A stretch of 64,000 bases of DNA from Phoenix dactylifera (GCF_009389715.1 NC_052395.1:24167482-24231481), one strand, 5' to 3'; numbered from the stretch's first letter, positions 22,561-34,969 are shown. Notes: a model not told the origin generated them from the sequence alone. A program made the numbers and translations.

Positions 22561-25500
22561 TTTTTTTTTTTTTTTTTTTTGATCAAAAGGAAGGCTTGGG
22601 CACACAAATTTTATTGAAAATGACTAATAGGTCAGTAATCAGCTGTTTAAAAGCCTTCTCTGCACCTAACTCAAAGGCAACTGCCTTACCCACAGCTTCA
22701 GCGAATGGAGTCTTCAGCATCTCCAGATTCACAATCCAAGCTTCCATAGTTAGCTGATACTTTCATGCTAGAAATTACATATTTACTTCTGTAAGAACTT
22801 TGTTCTCCAACAGCTTCCATATTCTGTTTTGTTTTGGATATGTTTGTTGATAAACTTCAAGATAGGACCTAAAAATGCATAAATAAAAAAAGAAACTGGG
22901 TATAGAAAAAGACACCCATGAATAGCAAAATTCTGATGGTGCCATTATTCAAAACTTTATTTTATGGGGATATCTTATAATCTAAAATGATTTGCAAGCG
23001 GAAATCTTGTTGTCTGGGTGGCTATAGATGGAGTTCTCGATCAATCTCTTGGTGTATCCCCCCACAAATCAATAATTTAACAAGGCTGCCCATGAATCTG
23101 GTTTCCTAAAAGCAACTGGCGATGCCTGTTCCTCAAAAACAAATGAGAGAGAGAGAGAGAGTTGTTCCCAAGTTTGAGCTTGTTAAATCAATTTGTTGTT
23201 TTATATCAGCCCTTTTCCTCTCTTTTTTTCCCTCAGATTAGCAGGGGACAATCCCTACCTTTTCTACCCTATATCCACCTCACCTCTCAAGGACTGCCTC
23301 CAATAAAATCTGAATCCCCGCCCTCAGTGGTTTTTAGATCAGCTATTATGGTGGAAAATTGGACTAAATTCGAAATCAACCTTAAAAAAAAAAAGGCTAC
23401 CTTGAATCATTATGATTGGTTCTATTTAAAAGAAGAGTTATTTGTGATCGACTATATGATTCAATCCCTTTACAGGTTGTGACACTAAGAAGCAGTAGAA
23501 CATTGATTTTTCTACCCCAGGATGATTTGTAGCTATTGAAATTACTGGATATGAAGTAATAGATAAGCTTGTACTAGATTAACAAATCTGGGGTTTATTA
23601 TTTCATATGTCTACATGGATTCTATGGAAGTCCGAGCAACAGAAATCACCAGAAGGTTAACAATGTACCCATTCTGACAACTTATAAAGTAATAGCCATC
23701 ATCCCAAATCTTCTGACCCCCAAAAATTTTTTATGAGTGACTATTGCTAAAAGGGATTCTTAATTTAATATCTAGATTTCTGCTCATCGGCATTAGTAGT
23801 TCATAGAAGCCATTACTGACTGTCATAAAGTTTCCAGGTCATCACCACCAGTGGACACATCCTTAGGCTTGGACTTCTTGATACATACCTACCATCTCGG
23901 TTTGTGTTACTGTTTCCAGTAAAGTTATATAAACAATTTGAGAAGGCTGAGCAATGTGATGTCTCAATCATCAGCCAACTAATTAAAAATGAACCAAGTT
24001 AGAATAGTGATTACAATACAGAGAAATAACTTACATTTTAATCTGGTAAAGTATAAACAAGTAATCAATGCTGAACTTCAGAATCTAGATTTAGAGGATT
24101 TGCTTGTTTAAACTACCCTGCTTTAGTTTCTTAATCATGCACCTTTTTTCCTTACAGACTTTTTAACCATGTTATATAGCAATGGTAGCATGGTCTAAGA
24201 GTACATCTTGGATGTGGGATCAATCAATATAGACTACTCTAAAGCATCTGAAAGTTGTGCCCTGATTAATTTCAACTGTTTAAGTAAATCTAAGATCAAT
24301 ATACCTTGTAGAACTACTAAATCCCTTACATTAAGGCCTTCTTGGGAGAATGCAGCAAACTTAAGTAATGTTGGAGGTGGTTGACGGTAGATTACCCAGT
24401 GTGCTTATGGCTACTGAGCTGTTCCCATCTCTTCAGCCTGTCGGTACTAACCAATATGATCCCTTGGACAGCAAGGAAGATTCTGTAAAAAGGGGTATTA
24501 TTTTCTGATAGTTTAGATATGGAGCCATATAGATATATAAATAACTACATAAGAATATGGCATTCCAGCTACTAGAGCTTGTAATGAGAGTTTACTTGGT
24601 TTAAACAAGTCCAGGCATAAAAATTGAGATGTACTGGTGGTTGACTTTACTGCCTTGCAAGACATTTTTATAAGAAAGTCAAGTAGAGCTTGACACAAAC
24701 CATCCCAGAGCTGTGAAATGAGAGAAAAAGGGAAGGCAACCCACGGCACTTTAAGTATCTAGATCCTAAAATACTTGGGCCGTGTACCAATAAGTCCTAG
24801 TTCATATATCCAATCAGAATATTATTACCTATTAAAATAACTCAACAACTCAAGATCTGAGAATGCCAGCTTAACAAATTCACTCATTTTCTAGTTTATG
24901 CGGCACGTTTAAATTGCGTGCTTGTTAATATGGTATAAAGAATATGGACCAAACTGGGCCAAATTGCATGATTGTTCTAAAAAAATTGAGATTTTTGTGT
25001 CATCCAACTTAAATACCATTAACTAACTAAATCATTATCTTCCAACCCTAGAGTTGTGGCCAAAAGTTCGCTTTTTATTAATGAGGTACCAAAAATAAAG
25101 GCAGGGAACAAAAAGGAGGAATTGGAATTAGAGGCAAGTTGATGAAATCTAGAAAAAAAAAAAGGAAGCATGCTTATCTTTATGAGATCACCAATGGGGA
25201 AGAAATCACGACAAAATGCATCGACTCCGGACGCATCCGTCCTCTCCTCACGAGAAAACCCGTTGCGGCGAGGGATTGCGGACCTTCTAAGCGACCGCTA
25301 CGAGAATTGAGGACAGTTAGGGTTCGGAACGATTAGGGTTCATGAGAAGAAGGGCATCAAAGCGCGGAGAGCAATCGAGGACAGCTAGGGTTTGGATATG
25401 GCAAAAGCTTTGGTCGCGATGTATTCGGTTCGAGAAGTGGAGGAAGGTGGAAGGAGAGGAGAGAGACAGGTCGGGAGTGGGAGCCAGGAGGGGCCTCCGT

Positions 25501-25690
25501 AAGTGTAGAACTAGATGGAAACCATTAAAAAAAAGGGGAAAATCCAAGATCCTTAATTAAACCGGAAGAGAAGGGAAAGAAAGGCTTGCGCGCCTCTCCG
25601 TTAAATCCCCTTGCATCACCCACCGTTGATGTGGGACTCCACTAATCAACCCCCATTAATTGTTCATTAGAATAAGACAGAGTTTCGTGC
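22561..25690. other. Intergenic with poly-T LINE/SINE tail; no gene seen
   Basis: A poly-T run at about 22557-22580 followed by GATCAAAAGGAAGGC marks the 3' end of a short minus-strand retroelement. An (AG)n tract lies near 23148-23160. At 25300-25400 three telobox-like AACCCTA motifs lie on the minus strand, suggesting a promoter or 5' leader, but no coding exon follows that I can recognise. Confidence 0.4.
25300..25400 (-). promoter_or_regulatory. Telobox-like cluster (AACCCTA x3), putative promoter/leader
   Basis: On the minus strand, AACCCTAAC, AACCCTAATC and AAACCCTAGC occur within 100 bases in a GC-richer island (25200-25560). Teloboxes of this kind are common in plant promoters and 5' leaders of translation-related genes. 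I find no matching coding exon downstream, so this may be an orphan or fragmented promoter. Confidence 0.3.
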
Positions 25691-25703
25691 GAAAGAATAA
25701 TTC

Positions 25704-27820
25704 CCATCTACTATTCGCAGACGATTGTCTACTCCTGGCCAGGGCGCAGGTAGAGGATGCACGAGTACTCAGGAGAGTATTAGCGGAGTACTGTGCTATG
25801 TCGGGTCAGAAGGTAAACCTTCAGAAGTCAACAATTTCCTTCAGCTCTAGCACTGAGCATAGGGTCAGACAGGAGATTCGGGGGTTACTTGGGATGCCGG
25901 ATCAGGACGGGACCTGGAGTTACCTGGGAGTACCTATCACGGGTCGGAGGTTACGGGTGGCGGAGTGTTCTGGTCTGGTGCAGAGGATTCAGAGCAGACT
26001 GGAGGGTTGGAGGGCATCTTCACTCTCCATGATGGGTAGATTGACGCTGATTAGGTCAGTGCTAGCTTCCATGCCTGTCCACTTCATGGCCAACACAGTA
26101 GTTCCGAAAACAGTGCTAATGAGGATTGAGCGGCTACTTCGGAGCTTCCTGTGGGGGTCATATGGAGGGGGTCACGGGATGCATCTAGTGGCATGGGAGA
26201 GCGTCTGCCTACCAGTAAGTGAGGGTGGCCTCGGAGTCTTGTCTCTGGTGGAGCGACGTGAGGCGCTGATTGCCCGACATGTAGCTCGATTCACGCTGGA
26301 GCCACAGGGTTTCTGGAGTCAGACCATGGCTACCAGATATGGCCGTACTGACACTGCAGGGGCGATTCGCAGTGGGCGTCGCTGTTCATTCATGTGGCGA
26401 GAGATCGCCAGATATCTTCCCACGGTCGAGGAGAACACTAGATGGTTGATAGGCAATGGGCAGAGTATTGATGTGGTTGGTGACCCATGGGTGGGTGCCC
26501 TACCCTTGAGACTCTAGCCGACTATGGTTGACATTGAGGCAGTGAAGGGACTGCGGGTCTGTGACCTCCTTGTCCCGGGCGGGGTTGCCTGGGATGAGGT
26601 TAGGTTGGGTCACATGTTTGGGGCACACTTGGCTGAGAGGGTTAGGTCCCTTCCGATCCCGGGGTATGTGGGTCCGGATACCTAGGTGTGGAGCACGTCG
26701 TGCAGGACCGGAGTGAGGGTGGGGGACCTCTCCCGTGTGCTCTGGCCAGAGCATGAGCCAGGGCCGGAGTGTGCCTGGGTCTGGCGCCTAGGCCTCCATC
26801 CGAGGGTCGCACTGTTCTTATGGAAGGTCGCCTGGGTTCAGCTTCCGACAATAGCAGTATTGAGCGAACGGGGCTTGAGGATGCCCCCAGAGTGCAGGGC
26901 ATGCGGAGCTGATGAGTCGGTGGACCATGTACTGTTTCAGTGCATATGGGCGAGGGCGGCGTGGTGTGCGGCGGGGCTGCCATGGGATGGTTGGACCCGT
27001 GGGGACCAGTTCTTACGAACTATCCGCTGGTGGTCGGGTAACCCATTGACACGCCAAGAGGCGGTTAGAGCGACCTGCACAACATACCAGATATGGCTGG
27101 CCAGGAATGCTCGAACCTTTGGTGAGCAGAGCAAGTCGCCAAGGCTCGTGGCGGAGAGTGCCCGGGCGCAGGCGGCAGAGATTAGTCGTGCTTCCTCCTT
27201 AGATGGACTTTTGATAGCTCGGGATATCTGGGGTTCCCCTTCTGCCTCGGCAGCTTCTCACACGGTGTTTTTCACCTGGGAGCCCCCACCCCCAAGCTTC
27301 CTCAAAGTCAATTTTGATAGGTCCGTGCTGGATGGTGTCACGATAGGTGGAGCGGGTTTTGTTATTCGGGACCCGACCTCCAGGGTAGTGGCGGCGGGAG
27401 GCTGTCAGGTATTTGACTGCACGATTCCTGGAGCGGAGCTGAGAGCTGCCTGGGCGGGTCTTCGACACACTCAGCATGTGCTCTCAGCTAGATCAGTCAT
27501 CTTGGAGGGTGACTCGGCTACGGTCATTAGTATGATCCAGGGGGGTCTGAGAGCCGGTGCTGCCGACCATCCCTTGATCCGCGATATCTGGTTGATGATG
27601 AGGGACGGAGGGGTCGTCCAGGCGAAGCATGTGTTTAGAGAAGCCAACGGGGCTGCGGATTGGGTGGCCACATATGTGGCTAACCATGCCGGTAGTACCT
27701 TATGGGCTGGGGACGGGGAGCTGCCTCGGGAGCTCCGGGATGTTTTGTTTTCCGATTTTATTGGGTATATCCGTACATGTGTTGTATAGATCACCCGGTT
27801 TAAAAAAAAAAAAAGAAAGA
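25704..27820 (+). mobile_element. Young 5'-truncated LINE with exact 12-bp target-site duplication
   Basis: The insert is flanked by AAAGAATAATTC at 25692-25703 and 27821-27832 and ends in poly-A (27802-27820). It starts inside the reverse transcriptase, at the FADD catalytic box (HLLFADDCLLLARA), so everything upstream was lost at insertion. In one uninterrupted phase it covers the end of RT, the connection (..WSYLGVPITGRRL..), zf-RVT (..PPECRACGADESVDHVLFQC..) and RNase H (..SFLKVNFDRSVLDGV.. to the terminal ..SDFIGYIRTCVV). Only two in-frame TAG stops interrupt it (26515-26517 and 26683-26685). It is the least decayed member of the family that also made the copies at 2089, 6310 and 16221. 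Confidence 0.9.
25705..27789 (+). pseudogene. LINE ORF2 3' part (RT end, zf-RVT, RNase H), two TAG stops
   Basis: One reading phase runs from the FADD box to the stop at 27787-27789 without a frameshift. The first open part ends at TAG 26515 after ..VVGDPWVGALPLRL. The second TAG at 26683 falls in ..IPGYVGPDT*VWS. The zf-RVT segment has CRACGADESVDHVLFQC. The RNase H segment carries the expected early Asp (NFDRS) and the Glu (GAELRAAW) and Asp (EGDSAT) positions. The product cannot support its own movement because endonuclease and most of RT are missing. Confidence 0.85.
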
Positions 27821-27832
27821 AAAGAATAATTC

Positions 27833-28173
27833 ATCTTTCTTTTCGCTATGCGCGCCATGAAAGAGATGGTCTGAAATGCTTTGAGAGCTGTATAAAATAT
27901 GATCCAATAGATAATGTTGTAAAAAAAATAATTATTTTTTATAGGAAAGATACAACCCAAATTTATTTAGAATTTAGATGCAGAGAGAGTCTTGACTTTT
28001 TACATAATTAGGATTTTAAAAAATTCTTTAACCATGAAGGGATTACCAAGTTTTTCTCTGCTTTGGAATGGCCAAGACTTAAAAATCTTAATTTTTTGTA
28101 AAAAAATTATGGGTACCAAATCAAAGCCTGTAAATCAAAATATATTTAATTTCTATTACAATGTTCTAGCTCT

Positions 28174-28248
<75 letters not shown>

Positions 28249-28920
28249 AAATATTATTATTTACATGTCCTTAAGTAGTTCTTAGCCTAACATCTTTATT
28301 ATTTTTGCTGGTCCCAAAGATGAGTCTTGTATTGAGACTACCTAGTTGCAGTCTCCATATGTTGTGCGTTGAAAAAAAACATATGAGATGGTAAATGAAA
28401 GTATCATCATCTTGTAATCTCTAAGTCTGATGAAAATATTGTAAACAACATTTACCCTTTCAATGGAGGATATTGAGAAAATATTGATGATTGCTACCGG
28501 TTCCTAGTTTAAATTTCATGTAAAGCCTGCAGATAGACATGAGTATTTAACGGGAAGAACGTAGTTACTTTTCGACAGATGGTTATTAGAACTCGTCATC
28601 CCTTTGAGGGGTAGAGAATCTCTCTTTCACGTAAAATTTGTGTGGAGCTTCTACGGTAACTTGTTTGTGGAATTTTAGGTATCTAGGAACACGAAGCAGT
28701 TTAAGATGAATACGTTATATCAGCTGTAGCATCTCAAGTTGCTTGCATTATCTAACCTCTGATTACTGCAACTCATTGGAAATTATAAGAACATAATCGG
28801 AAATAAATATTTATTATTACGTTTTACTGTTACATGACATGAATCCCCTCGCACCCAGAAAAAGGACAAGAATTACACAAGCACTTGAAACGCTCATTGC
28901 TACATGACTCTAGAACTCTT
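27833..28920. other. Intergenic with long (TA)n tract
   Basis: No gene seen. A (TA)n tract of about 60 bases lies at 28181-28243. The rest is ordinary AT-rich sequence leading to the 3' side of peroxidase B. Confidence 0.6.
28181..28243. repeat. (TA)n microsatellite, about 60 bp
   Basis: An uninterrupted TA dinucleotide run. Its length probably varies between individuals. Confidence 0.9.
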
Positions 28921-28987
28921 GAAACTTAAATGCAGGAATTCCCATAACCTAATAATCTCCATAGGATCAAATAACAAACCTAGATAG

Positions 28988-30520
28988 CTAGTTCACAAAA
29001 GCACAAGTCTTCCTGATCTCACCCTTTGTACCTGTGAGAACTCCAATGTTACCCATACTAATCATGGAGTCACCAAAATCTTTGAAGAACTCTGGTGCAA
29101 AGGCACCCCTTGCGTGACGGAGGACGTAGGCTCTGGTCTGGCTGTTTTGGAGAAGAGCTGCATCGGACTCGAAGAGGCCCCTCCTCTTCGACACATGGGT
29201 GTAGTAGCCGGCGTCGAATGTTCTGAAGCTCCCTGGATCCATCTCCACGAGGGTGGTGTTATCATTGGGTGCACACTTGGCCCTCAACTTTGGTATGTAG
29301 TTGCGGTCAAGATTGGGATCCGTGTCGCCCTTGCCAGTATAGTTGTATATGCGGTTTGAAAACTGTGTGCAATGCGAGGTCCCCAGTGTGTGCCCACCTA
29401 GTTTGGAATGAACTCAAGTTAGATTGACATCCATGAGTTGTTCAAGTTTCGGTTCTATATCTAGCACAAAATGTTTCTCCAACTCCTAGTTTTGATGTTG
29501 GACTCCTCGAGTTTTGGCATGAATAGGAGTCGAGGTTTGATGATCAACAACATCAAAACTTTGCCAATTACATGAAGCTTTCCATGCTCTATTTGATTCA
29601 GATATCTGAAGATGGATTTATTTTTCAGAGTAGATTGATGTACCAGCTTTGGTGGATGCAATTTTAGACAAACAATGACGGGGAAAAGCTGCATGCATTT
29701 TGTAAGGAAATCAAATTTAATTTTCTGAGACAGTAAATCAAATTTTCCGTACCTGATAGAACCACAAGATCCTTGACACTGAGTCCCTTGGATTGGAAAG
29801 ATGAGATCAATGAAGAAATGGTAGAATTGGAAGGTGGCAGTTGCCGGGTCTCCTGGGCAATTGATACGCGGCCATCCCTTCGGCCTGTTGGTACTTGCCA
29901 GTATGGACCTTTGATCTGAAAGCAGATGATTTTTTATTTATCAGTAAGATATGCTGTAGAGTATGATATGAAATGATGCATTGGCATTTCTTTTTCCTCA
30001 AAATATACATTGCATTTCTTACCAAGAACACTACATCCCTCGCAACCAGCGCAAGGATATCAGCACAGGAGACAGTCTGGGGACAAGCTTTCTCCAGTCT
30101 AGCCTTGACGCGGTCGATCACCCCAAAACCTCGAAGGCTTTGGTTCGGGGGTGCATCTTTCTCAGCTACATTGTTGTTACCAGTAGAATTCAATAGAACC
30201 GAACCATCACATCCCTGCAAGCCAAGCATTAATTTATATTGAGAGCTCCTCTTAAATGATGTGCAAGAATGTCTGTTATAATAGCCTTAGTGACATACCC
30301 TTACAAAACAATCATGGAAATGCATCCTTAGGAGAGGACCAGCAAGACTTGGAGCAACTGACATTATCCGAGTCGTCTCCTCGCGAACGATAAGTTCTGC
30401 ACGAGGACATGTCTTGCTGTAGAACCCAACCTGCAGGCCTTGCGCTGCTGCTGCTGTGCCTAGGAAGAGAAGCATAAGAGCCAGGGGGAGCGATAACATG
30501 AAGCAAGTTTTCCAGGCCAT
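28988..30520 (-). CDS. Class III peroxidase B, complete active site
   Basis: Four minus-strand exons, 30520-30299, 30214-30023, 29915-29753 and 29397-28988, with GT/AG junctions, give 328 aa. I start at the Met of MAWKTCFML rather than the upstream in-frame Met at 30580, because the latter would overlap the TATA box at 30584-30592. Residues 1-26 or so are a signal peptide (..[14 protein letters not shown]). Active-site residues are Arg65, distal His69 (HFHDCFV) and proximal His195 (GGHTLG). The calcium motif is GCDGS, all eight cysteines are present, and the C-terminus is CAFVN. Exon phases and lengths are almost the same as in peroxidase A, so the two are paralogs about 17 kb apart in the same orientation. 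It is likely a secreted cell-wall peroxidase using H2O2 and phenolic donors. Confidence 0.93.
29488..29560. repeat. Inverted repeat in intron 3 of peroxidase B
   Basis: AGTTTTGATGTTG at 29488-29500 pairs exactly with CAACATCAAAACT at 29548-29560, and an inner 7-base stem (GACTCCT/AGGAGTC, 29501-29507 with 29525-29531) extends it, leaving a bulge on one side. It may be a MITE remnant or a folded intron element; no further evidence. Confidence 0.5.
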
Positions 30521-30583
30521 CTTACAAGGCAAAGATGATAGGCCACCGAGATGCTCAAGGGATGTAGGACTCGATAGCATGCA

Positions 30584-30592
30584 CTTATATAG
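30584..30592 (-). promoter_or_regulatory. TATA box of peroxidase B
   Basis: Minus strand GCTATATAAGTGC lies about 65 bases upstream of the chosen start codon at 30520. Confidence 0.6.
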
Positions 30593-30599
30593 CGTCTGA

Positions 30600-32143
30600 T
30601 GATCAACCGAGTACTTGTACTCTCAAAGGTTCTTTCATTTGCAACTTGTTTTGTTCCTTCTTCTTAAAGAAAGATCTTTTAGTTTTAATAAATCAGTATA
30701 TGATTTTATATGAGAAGTACAGTTAGATGATATCTAAAGTCTTGGGGCAAAACGGTTGACTTGGCTACGGTAGAAGGAATCTCGTAACATGGATGTCTCG
30801 TGCTTAGCACAACCACTCCTCCATGACACCACCAATATCTAAACATTGTTGCCACCTCAACACAACTCATCCATGCACGATGAGAGAGAGAGTTGACCAT
30901 GCGTGAAAAAGGCGAGTTCACGTGCTTAACAACGAGAGTCGCTTCTTCATTTCAAAAGCACAGATCGGACAAGCACAGATCACTTATTGGTGCCGTGATC
31001 GTGCTGGTTTCATAACATAAAGAAGGATCAAAGAAGCGTAAATTAAGCAGCTTATAGTTATCATCATGTGTCTGTACGCGATATTTAGTTAGAAGGGTCA
31101 TGGTTTAAAGTACAATGACAAGGGCTTTCCACTAGTTAGTCATTGATCTTAACGGATAAACTAATTCGTAAATGTCGTGACAGAGAATATATATATATTC
31201 CCTAGGGTTTAGAGCTTGATGTAACATTTAATTGAGCAGTTTAGTTGGGAAGATAGAATGTTAGGAAGGTCGATATTGTTAATAATTTTTATCGTACACT
31301 CGAAGCACTGAGAGCCTGACTTTCTAATTTTTGTAACGGAAGCCAATATTTAACACTTCAATTGGAAGTAGGAAGTGGTGAAGAAACATTAAAATATGGT
31401 TCAAAAAAAATAACAAGAAGAAGAATCTGAAGTCATTAGTTCTTTCCTTGAATTGGTTGTGGTGGAATCAAACTCAGTTTGCCCATCAAAAAAGAAGCAC
31501 TACGTGTGAGGGTAGCCTGTCATCTTCTTTGGAAAGACTCAGAGATGACTTACCTGGTTTATATAGCTGGAGATAGAGCATGACTCTGGGTAGATCATTG
31601 GATAGTTTAGTCTTCCAAGCTCATGATCCATTACGATTTTTATAACTAAGTTGAGTTGTGCCCCGTTCCACCAAATTGATGCGGTTTGGCCGCGCACTTT
31701 GTAGCATGGAACACATATTTCTCCCTACATTTCTCGGATTAATCTAGCTTCTTTTATGTTCAGCCTAGCTAGATTGAATTATATACTTCGGGAAGCTTAT
31801 CGGTTAGTTTCTGCACATTGGAGATCATTACTTAGCAGTGCATTCGCATGTCATCGGTACGTCTTATTGTAATCTAAAATCAACCGAACCAGATCGTGCA
31901 ACACACTCCCTTTTTTTGACTGAATGGGAAGCAAGATGCCACCTAATTTACTGCATAGAGAATAAAAAACGCAACAAACTCAGAGGTTATATATCAAGCT
32001 GCATGTGAGGTTAGGTTCAGTCTTCCTTTCATGCTCCAATGACCACTCAATCATTTCAAGGGATAACGTATAGCTTAGTTGGCTTTGTTGGATCCTTCAC
32101 CACAACTCATAGTTTTAGTTGACAAAATCCCATTTGAGTTGTG
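30600..32143. other. Intergenic, no gene seen
   Basis: AT-rich sequence upstream of peroxidase B. I recognise no coding exon or delimited repeat. Confidence 0.4.
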
Positions 32144-33451
32144 TGTCACGCCCCGAACCCAATACCCGGGTTGGCTATATGACACAACCGCATACTCCCT
32201 AGAACAATGCCCAGAGAATATACAAGGCTTGAAAATTTATTACAACCTCAATATTACTGAATAATAATGATCTCAATTTATAATGAACAACAAAACTAGT
32301 ACAATTATAAAATTTAATCATCCAACTAGTATTAGTGATAGTCTATCTATTCATCTTTTCACCCATGATTCTAACCATAGCCAAGTATCAAGTGACTTGC
32401 AATTCTGAAAGAAAAAGAAAAAAGGTGGTGCGAGATTTACAGCCCAGTAAAAATCTCATCACATCTACACCAACACAATAATATAAGTTTGAAAATAGCA
32501 AGAAATCGTTACACACATTATGAAATCACAAACCGACTATCAATAATGCTCGAATAAATAATATACATATATACATCAAATATCCATAGAAATCCAACCA
32601 CTGAAGTCTGATATATCATATGATATCTCATTAATCTTCAATAATATTTTCAAGCAATTTTTCATTCCATTCTTTTTTAACCCGGTCAGGATCCAAGATT
32701 TATTATCTTTTCAACTTTGAGCCAAATTTTGGTCACGTTTTCCGCCCATGATGGAATTCAATAGATGTCACGTTTTTTGCCCGTTATAGGGCAATCGATA
32801 GTACCACACTGTTGCCTGTGACGGGATAATCATGATAACGAGATCAACCCAGAGTTCTTATTCATTCAATCTAGCTCACATCGATGCATCAATTCTTTTT
32901 ATTTTTGGTTTTAGACTAATCACAATCACATTTCCTACCCGTGATGGGTCAATCAATAAGTGTTACGTTTTTCACCCGTGATGGGACAATCAATATAATA
33001 TGGTTAGCCTAGAGCACCAAATATAAGTTATACTCATATATACATCCATCATACATAATCAAAACATGGTTTAATACAGAATATCTATAAACATGCTGGT
33101 GGGTGTATAAGGATTCTTAGCTCTATCGATCTCAAACTCAAGTACAACACACATTGATCAACTCCTCGATCTACAACTTGGAGGAAAAGTAGTCTGTTCA
33201 ACGCCTTCCTGCCCAAAAGGTCACCCCACCTATATGGCCAAGTTCATCCTCAGATTAATCGCATTAACTGGTTAATATTGATGTATTACCAATAGATGAT
33301 CACAATATGTTGGTTTGGGACCCAAGGTTTGCAATATCAACTTGGGGCCCCTAGTCCCCCAATGCTAGCCTAGGACCCCTCCAACAATTCTGGACCCACC
33401 ACTGGTCCACTAAAATATATAGAGAGAGAACAAGTAGAGAGAAAGAGTGAT

Positions 33452-33491
<40 letters not shown>

Positions 33492-34043
33492 CCTACAGTT
33501 CTCTTCTCTTCTCAAACGATAAGGAGAGACGCTAGGTCGACCGCCACCATCACCCCAACCCCCAACAGCGGCGACCCCCAGCAAAGGCGACGACCCCAGC
33601 AAAGGCGACAGCCCCAGCGGCAGCAATAGCCACAGACCTTGGCGGCGGTGGCCAACCAGACAAGAAGAAAAAAAAAAGAAAAGCATGGGAAAGCCGCTTC
33701 TTCTTGAAATCCCGCGATCGTCGGCCGACATTGGAGCTCCAAATAGTATGGAAGAAAGAGGAGACGAATAAATTGAAGAAGGTCGGGTCCTTACCTAGTT
33801 TCTGATAGCATTTAGACATGGTGACGACGTGATAGCGACCAAGATTCGGAGAGAAAACCGAAGAGAATCTCCGGTGGTGAGCTCCAATCAAAGTTGCAAA
33901 CTTTGATGGGGTGGAAGAATAACCGAGGAGGGCCTCTAAATAGGCATGCTCATGATCGAAGTCCGACTTAGAGTCAAATTCCGTCCAACCTTCTCAGCGA
34001 GAAAGAAGTCTCCCATCATGAGTCTCTTTCTTTTACGCACGTG
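32144..34043 (+). mobile_element. TGTCACGCCCC-type LTR (gypsy-like), left part
   Basis: The unit begins TGTCACGCCCCGAACCC, the same opening phrase as the insertion at 60469 (TGTCACGCCCCGGATCC). Inside are four copies of a (C)CCGT(G)ATGGG phrase (about 32735-32995), a (GA)n tract (33453-33483) and a GC-rich part (33535-33730). It is cut on the right by a TRIM at 34044; text beyond the TRIM (34485-34520) probably continues it. It has no coding region. Family assignment is by LTR style only. Confidence 0.5.
33453..33483. repeat. (GA)n microsatellite
   Basis: About 15 GA repeats inside the LTR-like unit. Confidence 0.9.
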
Positions 34044-34484
34044 TGTCACAACTCAGGACTTCACCCAAAATAGCTAGCCTAAAAGTATTTTTTTAGGTTC
34101 CTTAGTCCTATATAAGTACCCAAAATATCTCCAGTGAATAACCTATGTGGGACTAAAGATACTCCTGCACGGGTATTCACATACTCCCTCGTTCAAGTCC
34201 TAATGTCCTCATCAGGCTAAGGGTTTAAATCCATTCAAATCTATTCACAAACACCACGATCAGCCCGTGATCAGTCTCTATGAACCCGTACTGCAGTGTC
34301 CTCTAGTCTACATAGACTATTGGCCGAGTTCGCTTTGCTACTATTTGTCATAGCCCAAGACTTTATCCAAAATGACTAGCTAAAAAGTATTTTTTTGAAG
34401 TTTCTTAGTCTTATACAAATACCCAAGATCTTTCTAGTGAATAACCGATGTGGGACTAAAGATACGCCCTCACCAGTCCTCACA
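34044..34484 (-). mobile_element. TRIM element, 441 bp, best-preserved copy
   Basis: Two similar LTRs (about 34044-34183 and 34353-34484) surround a roughly 170-base internal part. On the minus strand the LTR starts TGTGAGGACT and ends GGTTGTGACA or similar, and a degenerate tRNA-Met primer-binding site (rc of TTTGCTACTATTTG) follows the 5' LTR. Flanking 5-mers at 34039-34043 and 34485-34489 match at four of five bases. It is non-coding and would need proteins from another element to move. It sits inside or at the edge of the gypsy-like LTR that starts at 32144. Confidence 0.75.
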
Positions 34485-34520
34485 ATGTGCATTACTTTTT
34501 TTTGTTTCATTTGGGCCAAA

Positions 34521-34969
34521 AAGATTGGGATGGTCAAGTAGTTATACTCTTATATACATCCGTCATACTATCAATCGCAAGCATATACGATGCAAACATG
34601 ATTTAATATAGAACCCATCAATACAAAATATCTACAAAAATGCAAGTGGGTGTATAAGAATTCTTACTGGGCTGTAAAGCTTATGATACCTCTTTCCTTT
34701 TTCTTTCAGAGTTGCAGGTCGCTTGGTACTTGGCTATGGTTTGGATCATGGGTAAAAGGATGAATAGATAGACCATCACTAATACTGGTTAGATAATTAA
34801 ATTTTGTAATTGTACTAGTTTCGTTGTTCATTACGAATTGAGATCATATTATTCAGTGATATTAAGGTTGTAATAAATTTTCAGATCTTGCATATTCTCT
34901 AGGCATTGTTCAAGAGAGTATACGGCCATGTCACGTAGCTGATCCGGGTGATAGGTTCAAGGCGCAACA
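34521..34969 (-). mobile_element. Inverted second copy of the TGTCACGCCCC-type LTR (5' part)
   Basis: The reverse complement of 34969-34660 aligns with 32144-32460 along its whole length, with scattered differences (shared phrases include ATTTATTACAACCT and AACAATGCC(C/T)AGAGAATAT). The rest of it (34660-34521) aligns with about 33120-33030. It therefore forms an inverted repeat with the plus-strand copy, with the TRIM between them. Confidence 0.6.

Noticed and set aside
30521-30580. Upstream in-frame Met for peroxidase B
   Set aside because: It would lie next to the TATA box and place a non-hydrophobic leader before the signal peptide. The Met at 30520 gives a normal secreted protein.
33447-33731. 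Open frames through the GA tract and GC-rich block
   Set aside because: They are microsatellite-driven (RERE/SLSL) and lie inside an LTR-like repeat.
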